Shown: positions 15,735 through 24,544, counted from the first letter of the stretch. The stretch is DNA of 64,000 nucleotides from an uncultured Ruminococcus sp. (GCA_946494335.1 CAMMBV010000002.1:80100-144099); one strand, 5' to 3'. Numbers and translations are program-made. The notes: generated by a model from the sequence alone, not told the origin.

Positions 15735-16745
15735 TTAAACTACATTTCCTGCCTTTTGCTTACCGTTCTGTGCCATCACCCCCACAAGGGCATGAGGAAC
15801 ATATAATTCCTCCAGATAATCAATTTCCTCCTGACTTAATTCCAGATCCACAGCCCGGACAGCGCCATCCACATGGGAAAACTTTGTGGCTCCCACAACA
15901 GGAGCAGTCACTTTTGTCAGCAGCCATGCCAGAGAAATTTCTGTCATGGAAACACCCTTTTTGTCAGCCAGCTCCGCAGCACGGGCGATGATTCTGCCGT
16001 CTGCCTTAGCTGTGGCGTCATACTTGAACCGGGCATAGGAATCCTCAGAAAGCCGCTTGGAGGTTTCTCCAGGACGTTTGGAGAGCCGTCCTCCGGCAAG
16101 GGCGCTGTAGGGAGTCATAGCGATATTCTGGTCTTTGCAGAAGGGAGCCATCTCCCGCTCCTCCTCCCGTGCAATCAGGTTGTAATGCCCCTGAATGGAA
16201 ACAAACTCTGTCAGACCATGTTCTCTGGCATAAAAGTTCGCTTTGGCAAGCTGCCAGGCAAAGCAGTTGGAAATGCCGATATACCGGGCCTTGCCCGCCT
16301 TTACGATGCTGTGCAGTCCTTCCATGATTTCTTCCATCGGCGTATGATAATCCCACATGTGATAGATATAGAGGTCTACATAGTCCATGCCGAGATTTTT
16401 AAGGCTCTGGTTCAGATAGTTTTCAATATGCTGCTGACCGCTGACGCCGGCATCCATTTCCTCCTGTGTCCGCGGTGTAAACTTTGTGGCAATCACATAG
16501 TCGTCCCGCTTCGCAAAATCCCGCAGAGCCCGGCCCACATACTGCTCGCTGGTTCCGTTCTGATAGACAATGGCTGTATCGTAGAAATTGATACCCAGTT
16601 CCAAACCATGCCGGATAATCTCCCTGGTCTGCGCCTCATCCACTGTCCAACTGTGCTGCCCCGTCGCTGCGTTGCCAAATCCCATGCAGCCCATGCAGAT
16701 ACGGGAAACATTTAAATCGGACTTCCCTAATTTTGTGTACTTCAT
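15735..16745 (-). CDS. Aldo/keto reductase
   Basis: NAD(P)H-dependent carbonyl reductase of 336 residues in a TIM-barrel fold. The N-terminus has the family's beta strands (MKYTKLGKSDLNVSRICMGC). Catalytic residues are visible: Asp and Tyr in NFYDTAIVYQNG, Lys in VIATKF, and His in YIYHMWDYH. The nucleotide-binding C-terminal segment is VTAPVVGATKFSHVDGAV. The ATG at 16745 is chosen because AGGAGA precedes it and the fold begins there. It is 21 bases upstream of the CMD-cupin gene and follows the FMN reductase gene, on the same strand. The physiological substrate is unknown. Confidence 0.92.
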   Translation of the reverse strand: MKYTKLGKSDLNVSRICMGCMGFGNAATGQHSWTVDEAQTREIIRHGLELGINFYDTAIVYQNGTSEQYVGRALRDFAKRDDYVIATKFTPRTQEEMDAGVSGQQHIENYLNQSLKNLGMDYVDLYIYHMWDYHTPMEEIMEGLHSIVKAGKARYIGISNCFAWQLAKANFYAREHGLTEFVSIQGHYNLIAREEEREMAPFCKDQNIAMTPYSALAGGRLSKRPGETSKRLSEDSYARFKYDATAKADGRIIARAAELADKKGVSMTEISLAWLLTKVTAPVVGATKFSHVDGAVRAVDLELSQEEIDYLEELYVPHALVGVMAQNGKQKAGNVV

Positions 16746-16755
16746 GCTTTTTCTC

Positions 16756-17289
16756 CTAAAGCGATTTTCCAAGGCTGTATGCGGCGTCCATGTGTCTGGA
16801 TCCGCGGGTCATGGATGGAGAACCGCATCCTGTTCCCAACACCATTCCACAGTTTTCAAAATTCATGTACCGGCATAACTTTTTATAATACTCCGCCGTA
16901 TATGGCATCACGTTATCGTTGCTGTCCCAGGCCGCAGTTATGAGCGCCGCTTTCAAATGCTTTGCGGACAGCTTCATGGTATAGCTGTAAAATCGGTCAA
17001 TTACCATTTTCAGCTGTGCAGACATTCCGAAATAGTAAATCGGTGTAACGAATACCACCATATCGCTCCCCAACAAAGCGTCCCGAATGATGTGGTTATC
17101 ATCCCTGTGCACGCATTCTCCGTTCATGCCGCAGTGATCGCAGCCGATACAAGGATGCATATCCATATGGGCCGCATCGAGAATTTCCACGTTGTGGCCG
17201 GCTTCTTTGGCACCTTTGATAAATTGCTCCGCCAGCATATTAGACGAGCCTTTTTTATGCGGACTTCCTTCCAGTATGACAATCTTCAT
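16756..17289 (-). CDS. Flavodoxin-family NADPH-dependent FMN reductase
   Basis: Flavoprotein of 177 residues. FMN-binding features are the N-terminal MKIVILEGSPHKKGSSNML loop and the VFVTPIYYFGMSAQLK segment. A Cys-rich region, HPCIGCDHCGMNGEC (around residues 46-60), resembles the cluster-binding loop of iron-sulfur flavoproteins. It probably passes electrons between NAD(P)H or ferredoxin and small acceptors. It lies 10 bases upstream of the aldo/keto reductase start, so they are likely co-transcribed. Whether an Fe-S cluster is bound is not settled by sequence alone. Confidence 0.88.
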   Translation of the reverse strand: MKIVILEGSPHKKGSSNMLAEQFIKGAKEAGHNVEILDAAHMDMHPCIGCDHCGMNGECVHRDDNHIIRDALLGSDMVVFVTPIYYFGMSAQLKMVIDRFYSYTMKLSAKHLKAALITAAWDSNDNVMPYTAEYYKKLCRYMNFENCGMVLGTGCGSPSMTRGSRHMDAAYSLGKSL

Positions 17290-17329
17290 TTTCCTTTGTC
17301 TCCTTTCTCACAGTGTAAAATCCCTTACT

Positions 17330-18055
17330 CCATTTTACTTTCCCAGAACTGGATTGAACTTACGCCGGATGCATCAGCGGCAGTTTCCAGAGAAGCTACT
17401 TCTTCTGCAAAAAGAACAATCTCCGCGTATTTCCAAAGTAACCGTCCGTGTCGCCCCAGACCCAGGCGCCCATTGCAATCCGGCTGTTTTCCTCAATATC
17501 GTACATGTTCATAGACATAATTTTGAGAAGCTGACGCCGATGATCCAGACTTCCTGCAATCTTATCCGCAAAGGACTGTCGGTCAAGGCTTTCATTTTCA
17601 TCCATGATGGACTGCAATTCCGCAACCCACAGCTCATATTCTCGTTCCAGCAGGGCGAGGAAGATTTCTTCCTTTGTCTGAAAATAATTATAGATAGACA
17701 TCCTTGTAAAAGAAGTCACACTGCCCGTTTTCAAATATTCGTATGTCGGGAACTCAAACAACACCGGCTTCAAGGTCTGATAGTTGATTTTTCCCGCTTC
17801 GTTTAAATGATCTTCCTCTACATAAGTGCTGTCAATCTTACAGATAAAACTCTCAAAATTCGGTGTATTGTAAACGTCCTCCACCGTGCATTCCATAGTT
17901 AGAGGTGCGCTTGTGATAACCGGCGTACCGCCTTCGCCCATTTCATAGGCGAACAGTCCGGATTTATCTTCCTTTAATCCGCTTACGGAGCCGGCATAAT
18001 CCGCCTGCGGCAGCATTTCCTCGTCTACGATGTTGATAGAAAGTTTCTGTGTTTT
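17330..18055 (-). pseudogene. Chimeric ORF made from flavin reductase, TetR and aldo/keto reductase fragments
   Basis: An open frame (18016-17396, 206 codons) is a string of unrelated gene pieces. Residues 1-95 match the C-terminal part of flavin reductase-type proteins (GLKEDKSGLFAYEM, later TYVEEDHLNEAGKINYQTLK), and codons before the ATG (QKLSINIVDEE) belong to the same family. Residues about 103-170 match a TetR regulator just after its HTH (SIYNYFQTKEEIFLALLE), without the start of the HTH. Residues 173-193 match the N-terminus of an aldo/keto reductase (GAWVWGDTDGYFGN). In another frame, down to 17330, comes an AKR C-terminus (AEEVASLETAADASGVSS). At least three deletions would explain this. 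A stable chimeric protein is unlikely. Confidence 0.75.
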
Positions 18056-20014
18056 TTAATACATCCGTTGATAAAATGCGGCGCTGCAAGGCTTACGAGT
18101 ACACGCTTTTTCTCTCAAAAACTCCACGATCTCTTTTTCAGGCAGCGGTTTTGAGAAATAATATCCCTGTATATAGTCCACGCCCCACCTGGACACCAGC
18201 TCCAGCTGGCTTTCGGTTTCGACGCCCTCGGCAACCGTCTTATATCCCATATTTTTCAGCACATCCACAATGCTTCGGTAAAAGTCAGCCATATGCTGGC
18301 TGCCAGGAATACCGTTAAGCAAAGACCGATCCAGCTTTATCTCTGTAAACGGCAGACGCAGCACCGTGTTCAGGTTGGCATATCCGGAACCAAAATCATC
18401 GAGACACAACTCCACTCCTGCTTCCACCAGCTCATCTACAATGCGGTAAACATTTTCTGAATATTCTGTAGCGATGGTCTCCGTAATCTCCATCTGGAAA
18501 AAGCCGGCCGGAAGATGGTGGAATTCTAAGGTTTCCAACACTTTTCTGCTATAGCCCTCCTGCAGGATTTCCGCCGGAGACGTGTTAAACTTCACATTAC
18601 GGATCATTGCCATCAGTTCCGGATGGTCTTTCATAAACCGGCAAACTTTCCCAAACTGCAGACTGCCAATCTGTAAAATCAGTCCGTTTTTCTCTGCTAT
18701 CTGAATAAACATCTCGGGAGATACCCAGCCCAGCGTCGGATGATGCAGGCGGCTCAGAGCTTCCAGGGCAACAAAGCGTTTTTCTTTTATCGAATAGATC
18801 GGCTGATAATATACCTCGAACAAATCATTTTTGACAGCAATTGTCAGATATTGTTCAATCTCTTTCGTATACCAGAAATTCTGCAGTGTCTGCCAGTCTC
18901 CCTGAATGAAGGTGGTCCTTCCCTTTTCTGCCGACAGGGAAATCAGATAGTCCATGTATCCGATGAGTTCATCGCACTCTTTTCTCTCATTGGCATGGGG
19001 AATTCCACATATGTTGACCGGAAAACTGATTTTCTCACCCTCTATCTCCAGCTCCTGTTGAAAATATTTTACAACCGCTTTTCTTACCCTCTCATACTCA
19101 ACCAGACTGTCCGTCACAATCATCATCCGGTTTCCGTTTAATCGGAAAACCTGATAACTGCCGCTGATTTCCTGCATTTTTTCCGCGATATGAATTAAAA
19201 CCCGGTCACCGAAGCTATTGCCAAAAATTTTGTTGATCACTTTCATCCTGTGCATTTCCACAGCCACGACATGAAATTCTTTGCTGCGCCGTATCCGACT
19301 CTGTACCCACTCGCGAAAATACTGGTTGTCAAACACGTCTGTCATGCTGTCGATACAGCGATCGGGATTCCCAATATTCAGATATAAAACCGTCATCCCA
19401 AGACCAATCCCAAGACCGGTGGTCAGACTGTCATCCACTGCATACTGATAGGCCACACAGATACCCATGATTGCCAGAAGCTCACAGATAACAAAAAACT
19501 TTTGTTTTCCTAACTGCCGGTAATGAATAATGCTGTCTGTCGCCGTAAGCAAAACATAGACTCCCGCATACAGGTACATCCCCATATACAGAGGCCCGTC
19601 TGAATAGACCCCGCTCAGATTGAATGTGAAGAAATAACCGCCCCAATAGTTCAGCACAATCAGAATAAGCATACCGCAGAGAATAGCCGTATACCATCCA
19701 AATATTGATACGCCGCGTTTTTCTCTGTCTTCGCGCAGCGTACGGGCATAGTAATACAAAAAAAACGGTATCAGAGCCTGAAGAACGTAAAAAAAAGTAA
19801 AACACATTTTTGCCGTCCACACAGACACATTTATAACGCCGGATATAATCCATGTACAGATGATATCAAAAACAATGTCCAACAGTCCTATCATGACAAA
19901 GGAAAAAAACATCCGGCTTTTTAAATCATCCAGTTTTTTCTGATTCAGAAAATGATAAAACACGAGAAGCAGGTAAAAAAAGGATGCATATAGATAACTC
20001 ATATTGTATTCCAT
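18056..20014 (-). CDS. Membrane GGDEF-EAL protein; probable c-di-GMP phosphodiesterase
   Basis: Integral membrane protein of 652 residues. The first 210 residues form about seven helices. A GGDEF-like domain (about 225-380) is degenerate: the signature position reads RLNGNRMMIV instead of GGDEF, so it should not make c-di-GMP. The EAL domain (about 390-640) looks functional, with YYQPIYSI, EALSRLHHP, the DDFGSGYAN loop and KLDRSLL. It should hydrolyse c-di-GMP to pGpG. The start codon overlaps the stop of the upstream membrane GGDEF gene (TAATG), so translation is coupled. The degenerate GGDEF may bind GTP as a regulator, as in some known proteins of this kind. Confidence 0.9.
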   Translation of the reverse strand: MEYNMSYLYASFFYLLLVFYHFLNQKKLDDLKSRMFFSFVMIGLLDIVFDIICTWIISGVINVSVWTAKMCFTFFYVLQALIPFFLYYYARTLREDREKRGVSIFGWYTAILCGMLILIVLNYWGGYFFTFNLSGVYSDGPLYMGMYLYAGVYVLLTATDSIIHYRQLGKQKFFVICELLAIMGICVAYQYAVDDSLTTGLGIGLGMTVLYLNIGNPDRCIDSMTDVFDNQYFREWVQSRIRRSKEFHVVAVEMHRMKVINKIFGNSFGDRVLIHIAEKMQEISGSYQVFRLNGNRMMIVTDSLVEYERVRKAVVKYFQQELEIEGEKISFPVNICGIPHANERKECDELIGYMDYLISLSAEKGRTTFIQGDWQTLQNFWYTKEIEQYLTIAVKNDLFEVYYQPIYSIKEKRFVALEALSRLHHPTLGWVSPEMFIQIAEKNGLILQIGSLQFGKVCRFMKDHPELMAMIRNVKFNTSPAEILQEGYSRKVLETLEFHHLPAGFFQMEITETIATEYSENVYRIVDELVEAGVELCLDDFGSGYANLNTVLRLPFTEIKLDRSLLNGIPGSQHMADFYRSIVDVLKNMGYKTVAEGVETESQLELVSRWGVDYIQGYYFSKPLPEKEIVEFLREKACTRKPCSAAFYQRMY

Positions 20015-21723
20015 TATATTTCCTCTCTTACCCTATCGTCTTTCATCCGGCCTTCCGGCTTCTTGTTCCGATGCATACACTGATCCGCCTCAAATTTCCA
20101 TTCGCCGATGGATTTCAGTGTTCCGTCTGGATTTCGAAGATAACTTTCGCCCCATGTGATTGTCAGCGGAATCCTGCTTTCCCGAATGCTTGTCCTTATC
20201 TCGCTGTCCAGTCTGCCGTACCAGTCTTCACACTTTCCAACCGGATTGAGCAGCACCGCACAGAATTCACTGTCTCCGAGGCGGTAGCAGTGACCCATGT
20301 CAGAAAACGTATCATATATACATTTTGCCGCCTTTATCAACATCTCGTCGCCGGCAGAATATCCCATGCTTTCATTGACTTGTTTCAAATGATTTACAGT
20401 CAGAAAAATCAATACAGCCTCTTTGTAGTCTGCCGCTTTCATCTGAAATCCCGCCATAAATTCTTCAAATGCTCTGCGGTTTTTTAATCCGGTAAGGCCA
20501 TCTTCTCTTGCCAGGCGCTGATAAATAATCATTTCTGTGCGGTAATGCATATTTTCGGTCGCTGTCCGCAAAAGTCCCACGAACAAAATGGCAATAAACA
20601 GGAAAATTCCGATTTCAAATACTGCTTCATAGAATGAAATTTCCAAAACCCAGTATAAAATCAGAGCCAAAAGTCCTGCTGCCCCCAGCATCACAAAGGA
20701 AAGCAATATTGTCTCCAGTTCTTTCGTGGGAGTCTTGCTATATTCCAGCAGCAGCGCCTGTCCGCTCCATAAAACGCCCAAAAACAGCAATATATGCGTC
20801 ATAACCAGCATATCGACAAACTCTGTATGGCATAGCAGATGCAGCGCGCTTTGTATGATCACATTCAGGCAAAATGCGTCCACCATTATGTCAAAACGTT
20901 TGTATTGCCCCATACCCGCCGTGTGCTTTAGAAAATATACCATCGGCAGCGGAAACAGCATAAATGCATAAAAGGAAATATAATTGACTGCCGGATCATA
21001 ATTGACAATGTAATTGAAAATCGAAGAATCCGTCAGGCACCATATTCCACAAATCAGCAGAAAAAACGAAACATCTGCAAAACGGCGATCATTCTGTCCA
21101 CAATACCGCATGTAAATGAAAGCAAAAATTGCCGCCAGACCAAGAATCCACATCAGGGCCACGATAATCAAATTCAGCATGTCACTCTGGATATAATGGC
21201 GAAACAGTCTTCCTTCTGTTCCGATCAGTACGCTGGAAAGAGAGTATTCCTCGCTGTCACTGTTGAAATACGTGATAGACACTGTCTCATTCTCCGGCGT
21301 GCCGGAAAGCTGTACATCGCAAAATACCTTTGACGCCATCTGATCGTTTCTTTTGAATTCTGTATCCTCATATTGGTAGACAACCTCATCCCCCACAGAA
21401 ATCCGAAGCTGATACTGGGCCCCCATGGTCGATATAAGCATCCCTGATTTTATTCTCTCATCCGGGGCATGATAGATGGTCAGTTCCCCGACCCCTTCCT
21501 CATTCTTTCCCGAAAAGGACAAGGTACACGGAAGCGAGAGTTCCTTCTTCTGTCCATCCTCCAGATAATACCACCCCTCAGAAAAATCACTCAGACTACC
21601 GGACGGCTGCGTATCCCATCTGTGTTCATGAAATATGGGAACCATAATGATCATGATTAAGGCCATGGTCCATAAGATAATTTCGATTCTTTTATAATTT
21701 TCGTTTTTCCGTTGTGCTTCCAT
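20014..21723 (-). CDS. Membrane protein with extracytoplasmic domain, seven helices and degenerate GGDEF
   Basis: Protein of 569 residues with an N-terminal anchor helix (about 12-30), an extracytoplasmic sensory region (about 35-180), some seven membrane helices (about 185-380) and a C-terminal GGDEF fold (about 400-560). The layout resembles 7TMR-DISM signal proteins. The cyclase signature reads RLGDSEFCAV instead of GGDEF, and the upstream metal-binding aspartate is replaced (FLTVNHLKQVN for F-x-D-x-D-x-F-K). Catalysis is therefore doubtful and the domain may be a sensor or partner domain. It is translationally coupled to the downstream EAL protein, which suggests it modulates that enzyme. 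Confidence 0.85.
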   Translation of the reverse strand: MEAQRKNENYKRIEIILWTMALIMIIMVPIFHEHRWDTQPSGSLSDFSEGWYYLEDGQKKELSLPCTLSFSGKNEEGVGELTIYHAPDERIKSGMLISTMGAQYQLRISVGDEVVYQYEDTEFKRNDQMASKVFCDVQLSGTPENETVSITYFNSDSEEYSLSSVLIGTEGRLFRHYIQSDMLNLIIVALMWILGLAAIFAFIYMRYCGQNDRRFADVSFFLLICGIWCLTDSSIFNYIVNYDPAVNYISFYAFMLFPLPMVYFLKHTAGMGQYKRFDIMVDAFCLNVIIQSALHLLCHTEFVDMLVMTHILLFLGVLWSGQALLLEYSKTPTKELETILLSFVMLGAAGLLALILYWVLEISFYEAVFEIGIFLFIAILFVGLLRTATENMHYRTEMIIYQRLAREDGLTGLKNRRAFEEFMAGFQMKAADYKEAVLIFLTVNHLKQVNESMGYSAGDEMLIKAAKCIYDTFSDMGHCYRLGDSEFCAVLLNPVGKCEDWYGRLDSEIRTSIRESRIPLTITWGESYLRNPDGTLKSIGEWKFEADQCMHRNKKPEGRMKDDRVREEI

Positions 21724-21766
21724 CCGGCAATTCTCCTTAGATATTCAGAAATTCGTTAATTTTCTC

Positions 21767-21961
21767 CTATTTCACTGAAGCAAATACCGCCGCTTCTTTT
21801 AACCAGCCCATCAGTTCTTCATCAATCTCATCCAGACTGGAAACAAGCACATGGTGCGTCCAACGGTTCGGGTAAGGCTCCGTTGCAATGTCGATCCGAT
21901 TTTCGTAAAAGGGACTGGCCTCCATGCGCCCTTCAAAAAACAGAAGTGTATCTGCATTCAT
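21767..21961 (-). CDS. Shortened DUF5655-like protein
   Basis: A 64-residue product starting MNADTLLFFEGRMEASPFYE and ending in RWTHHVLVSSLDEIDEELMGWLKEAA, the C-terminal signature of DUF5655-type proteins. The roughly 50 residues that normally lie between these two segments are missing, with the frame kept, so it looks like an in-frame deletion. Its ATG overlaps the stop of the DUF1801 gene (TAATG) and GGAGGGG precedes it, so it is still translated. Whether the short form works is unknown. Confidence 0.6.
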   Translation of the reverse strand: MNADTLLFFEGRMEASPFYENRIDIATEPYPNRWTHHVLVSSLDEIDEELMGWLKEAAVFASVK

Positions 21962-22377
21962 TATTTCCCCTCCTTCTTTCCACACCATGCCGTAATCTCG
22001 CCAATCAGATCAATGGGAAGAGGCTTATCATAGGGAAATTGAATGGTTCCTTTGCTGGTTTTATAACTTTGAAGCTGCTGTGCAAAGGCTTCTACTGCCT
22101 CCGGTCCGGGATACAGACTAAGGTGTTTTTTGAATGCCGCAAACTGGATCAGGTTTCTCTTTTTCCAGTAGGTAGGCATACTCCATGAAATCTTTTGCAC
22201 AGCATCCGGCAGAGCACTGCTGATTGTTTCATTGATCTGAAAAAGATACGGCCGAACTTCTTCCGGCTGCCGTGCAATATATTCTGCAATACTTTGCGGA
22301 GCAGCACCGCAATAGTGGTCCTGATTTGTACGTTTAAATTTCCGCTTGCATTTTGGACACTCCCACATGATTCTCAC
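21961..22377 (-). CDS. Zinc-ribbon DUF1801 family protein
   Basis: A 138-residue cytoplasmic protein. The N-terminus has a zinc-ribbon-like start (WECPKCKRKFKRTNQDHYC, Cys/Cys/His/Cys). The DUF1801 core (about residues 30-130) shows DAVQKISWSMPTYWKK, AAFKKHLSLYPGPEAV and SKGTIQFPYDKPLP. Related single-domain proteins fold like frataxin and some are called iron chaperones, but the role of this family is not established. It is translationally coupled to the shortened DUF5655 gene downstream, a pairing expected for these families. Confidence 0.85.
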   Translation of the reverse strand: MRIMWECPKCKRKFKRTNQDHYCGAAPQSIAEYIARQPEEVRPYLFQINETISSALPDAVQKISWSMPTYWKKRNLIQFAAFKKHLSLYPGPEAVEAFAQQLQSYKTSKGTIQFPYDKPLPIDLIGEITAWCGKKEGK

Positions 22378-22440
22378 TCCTGTTCATTTATCATCAGACA
22401 GCTTTTACCGTAACCTTGACGGTATCACCTGGCCGCTTTC

Positions 22441-22881
22441 CTATTTTTGCCTTTCAGGAACCGATTCAATCACTGTATCGAACCGATAAATTTTTTCATC
22501 AGTATTTGCGTCTGTTGCACAGGTTTGAACTTGACTGCGAAGTATTTTCTCTACAGCCTTGCCTTTGGCAAGTTCATCAATCAACTTATCCAGATACCGG
22601 ATTTCCTGCATCAGCGGTTCCTCAATCGTTTCTACACGCACGCCGCATACAACACCGGTAATCAGCCTTCGGTTCGGATTTAACTGTGGGGCATTGCGAA
22701 AAAAGTCGCCATATGTCGGGGAACTTTCCACAGCTTTTTCAATTTCCTCGGCAGTGTATCCCGTTAGCCACGTAATTACCTGTATTACTTCTTCTAATGT
22801 ACGGCCTTTTTTCTCCGCCTTGCCGACCAGAAGGGAATATATTTTGCTGAAGCTCATGTTATAGACCTTTTCGTTGTTCAT
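22441..22881 (-). CDS. DUF2200 family protein
   Basis: A 146-residue protein. The first 115 residues match DUF2200: [38 protein letters not shown] and [20 protein letters not shown]. The family's typical length is about 115, so the last 30 residues are an extension; they contain two Cys and a Glu/Asp-rich stretch. The function is unknown. It is a stand-alone gene. Confidence 0.8.
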   Translation of the reverse strand: MNNEKVYNMSFSKIYSLLVGKAEKKGRTLEEVIQVITWLTGYTAEEIEKAVESSPTYGDFFRNAPQLNPNRRLITGVVCGVRVETIEEPLMQEIRYLDKLIDELAKGKAVEKILRSQVQTCATDANTDEKIYRFDTVIESVPERQK

Positions 22882-23116
22882 TTTTCACCACTCCTCTCTT
22901 TCCGCTTTTCTCAAATCCCTGTAGCATTCGAGTAACTTCAAAAATTTATTATTAAAATACCACATATGAAAACCATCACATACTGCATAGGAAGTGGGAT
23001 TTCTTTATGGTACCGATATCCAATATTTGCAAAACTATATTTCTATTATATGCTTTATTATAACTAAGCTCAATCTGTCAAATTCAATTTTACAAAAAAA
23101 AGGGAAAATATAACAA
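22882..23116. other. A+T-rich intergenic region
   Basis: No gene, terminator or RNA is evident between the DUF2200 gene and the MarR-flavodoxin pair. The stretch before the flavodoxin stop ends in an A-run that, read on the minus strand, is T-rich and could help end that transcript. Confidence 0.3.
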
Positions 23117-23650
23117 TCATTCAACTTCCCCCAGATACGCCAGCAAAGGAGCCAAATACTGCCGGTCTGTCCAATCACATTTCCTGCCAACTGCGCTCAT
23201 CAATGCTTTTTGCCAAGGTTCATATTCCTCCGGATTTTGCTTTGCTACAACTTTCTGCAGCATCTTACACAACATTTTATCTCTAAGCGTCATACAGTCC
23301 TCGTTCCATGCCCCACGACAATAAAATAAAGGAACATCCTGCAGCGCATCTTTAAAATGCATTTCTCTGATCTGTTGGATTGCTCTATCATCATAAGGCG
23401 ATGCACCAACCGCAAACACCGCTATTCTCCTGCCTGACAGACTGTTGATATTTTTCTTCAAGAACTGCAAGCCCGCAATGCCGGAAGCATAAACACCTCC
23501 GCCCAAAACAATCGTATCAAAGCTTTGCAAATAAGTAATCTCTGCCTTTTTGGTTTCGACAATAACATAATTTTTTTCCTGCTTCAACCATTCCGCATAC
23601 TTTTTGGTTGATCCGTATTTCGACTGGTATAATATGATGCCCTTACTCAT
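23117..23650 (-). CDS. Flavodoxin domain protein (Flavodoxin_5 type)
   Basis: A 177-residue flavodoxin-fold protein beginning with the FMN phosphate loop IILYQSKYGSTKKYAEWL and containing DTIVLGGGVYASGIAG and FAVGASP. It resembles HemG-type flavodoxins, which in other bacteria oxidise protoporphyrinogen. No heme genes are nearby, so I call only the fold. Its start overlaps the end of the MarR gene by 8 bases, so the regulator and flavodoxin form one unit. Confidence 0.88.
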   Translation of the reverse strand: MSKGIILYQSKYGSTKKYAEWLKQEKNYVIVETKKAEITYLQSFDTIVLGGGVYASGIAGLQFLKKNINSLSGRRIAVFAVGASPYDDRAIQQIREMHFKDALQDVPLFYCRGAWNEDCMTLRDKMLCKMLQKVVAKQNPEEYEPWQKALMSAVGRKCDWTDRQYLAPLLAYLGEVE

Positions 23651-24125
23651 TTTCTCTTATCTCCTTAAGATTATCCTCGATCTGAATTATGGTCTGTATC
23701 GTTACCTGCAGCTGTTCCTCGGAAATACCCATAAACATCTTTTTTATAATATCAGATGTCATTTCTTCATTTTTTGAACAAAACTCTCTGCAGTATTCTG
23801 TAAGCTGTATACGCTGCTTTCTTTTATCCTTTTTATCTGCTGAAATGTTGATAAAACCTTTCTTTTCCAATTTCAACAGAATCTGTTTTACATTCTGGTG
23901 CGAACTTCCCATGATCTCAGCAAGATCTTTTACTGTAGGACGCTCTTTGCACATATTAATGCATATGATTGCAAAAAACTGTTTCCAGCTGATTTCCTTC
24001 ATAGTCCTGTCGGCTACAGCCTGAAACCGGTTTTCAAAAGCGCTTAATAATCCTAAAAGAAAATAAGAGGATTCAATGCCAGTGAAATCCACCTTACCGC
24101 TGCTAATAACTTCGTTGATATTCAT
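23643..24125 (-). CDS. MarR family transcriptional regulator
   Basis: A 160-residue winged-helix regulator. The recognition region is TVKDLAEIMGSSHQNVKQIL (about residues 65-84), followed by the wing with KGFINISADKKDKRKQRIQL, a MarR hallmark. It is the first gene of a two-gene unit with a flavodoxin and most likely represses that unit. Two A+T palindromes lie just upstream of its start. An oxidant or drug signal is plausible, because many MarR-flavodoxin pairs respond to redox stress, but nothing here fixes the ligand. Confidence 0.88.
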   Translation of the reverse strand: MNINEVISSGKVDFTGIESSYFLLGLLSAFENRFQAVADRTMKEISWKQFFAIICINMCKERPTVKDLAEIMGSSHQNVKQILLKLEKKGFINISADKKDKRKQRIQLTEYCREFCSKNEEMTSDIIKKMFMGISEEQLQVTIQTIIQIEDNLKEIRENE

Positions 24126-24140
24126 GTCCCCTCCATTAGA

Positions 24141-24174
24141 TAATATATTACTCTTAATAAAGGTAACATATTAC
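24141..24174. promoter_or_regulatory. Candidate MarR operator: two A+T palindromes
   Basis: TAATATATTA (24141-24150) is a perfect 10-base palindrome, and GTAACATATTAC (24163-24174) is a near palindrome sharing TATTAC. Their centres are 23 bases apart, close to two helical turns, and they lie 16-50 bases upstream of the MarR start. This fits a pair of MarR-dimer sites. Confidence 0.4.
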
Positions 24175-24199
24175 TTATATTTCATCAACAGGAAATGCA

Positions 24200-24345
24200 A
24201 GAAATTCCATCCAGACAGAAAAAGCAAACCTGGAGCTGATCTGGGATCCCGTACCTGCACAAATTGATTTCGGAGAAGCAGACTTTTATGAGGCAGGAAA
24301 ACTTTGCCGCAAAAAATATCTGACTATGTAGTTTCCTCACAGCAA
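24200..24345 (+). pseudogene. IS21-family transposase (IstA) fragment
   Basis: The plus strand encodes LELIWDPVPAQIDFGEADFY followed by EAGKLCRKKYLTM, the DDE-domain segment around the first catalytic Asp of IstA transposases (W-D-P-x-x-A-Q-x-D-F-G-E). Only about 45 codons remain and both ends are lost; a stop follows the YLTM segment. No IstB or terminal repeats are seen nearby. Confidence 0.65.
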
Positions 24346-24458
24346 TGATGGATCTTCTGGACGCCGGATTGAAAGAAACCAAAGCCGGACATGGCAGGCC
24401 GGCCTCTGATGTCTTTGCTGATTTAGAAGAAAGATTCGGGTTCCCATCTGATGTATAA
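24345..24458 (+). pseudogene. Antitoxin C-terminal fragment
   Basis: A 37-codon frame (MMDLLDAGLKETKAGHGRPA, then SDVFADLEERFG) resembles the C-terminus of RelB/ParD-type antitoxins, where 'G...RPA.DVFA.L...FG' is typical. The N-terminal DNA-binding half and any toxin gene are missing. It directly abuts the IS21 fragment, so an insertion followed by deletion probably removed the rest. Confidence 0.4.
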
Positions 24459-24517
24459 AGTAATCATTAAACATCCTTTATCCTCGAAGGGAATGGCATG
24501 ATCTCATATAACCCAGC

Positions 24518-24544
24518 AGACGGACTGTCCAAAGCAGTCCGTCT
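24518..24544 (+). terminator. Strong terminator upstream of pcrA
   Basis: AGACGGACTG and CAGTCCGTCT pair perfectly over 10 bases with a 7-base loop, followed by ATTTTGT. It insulates pcrA from the remnant genes. Confidence 0.8.

Noticed and set aside
17396..18016. Calling this ORF a TetR family regulator
   Set aside because: Only its middle third matches TetR and the start of the HTH is missing; the flanks belong to other families.
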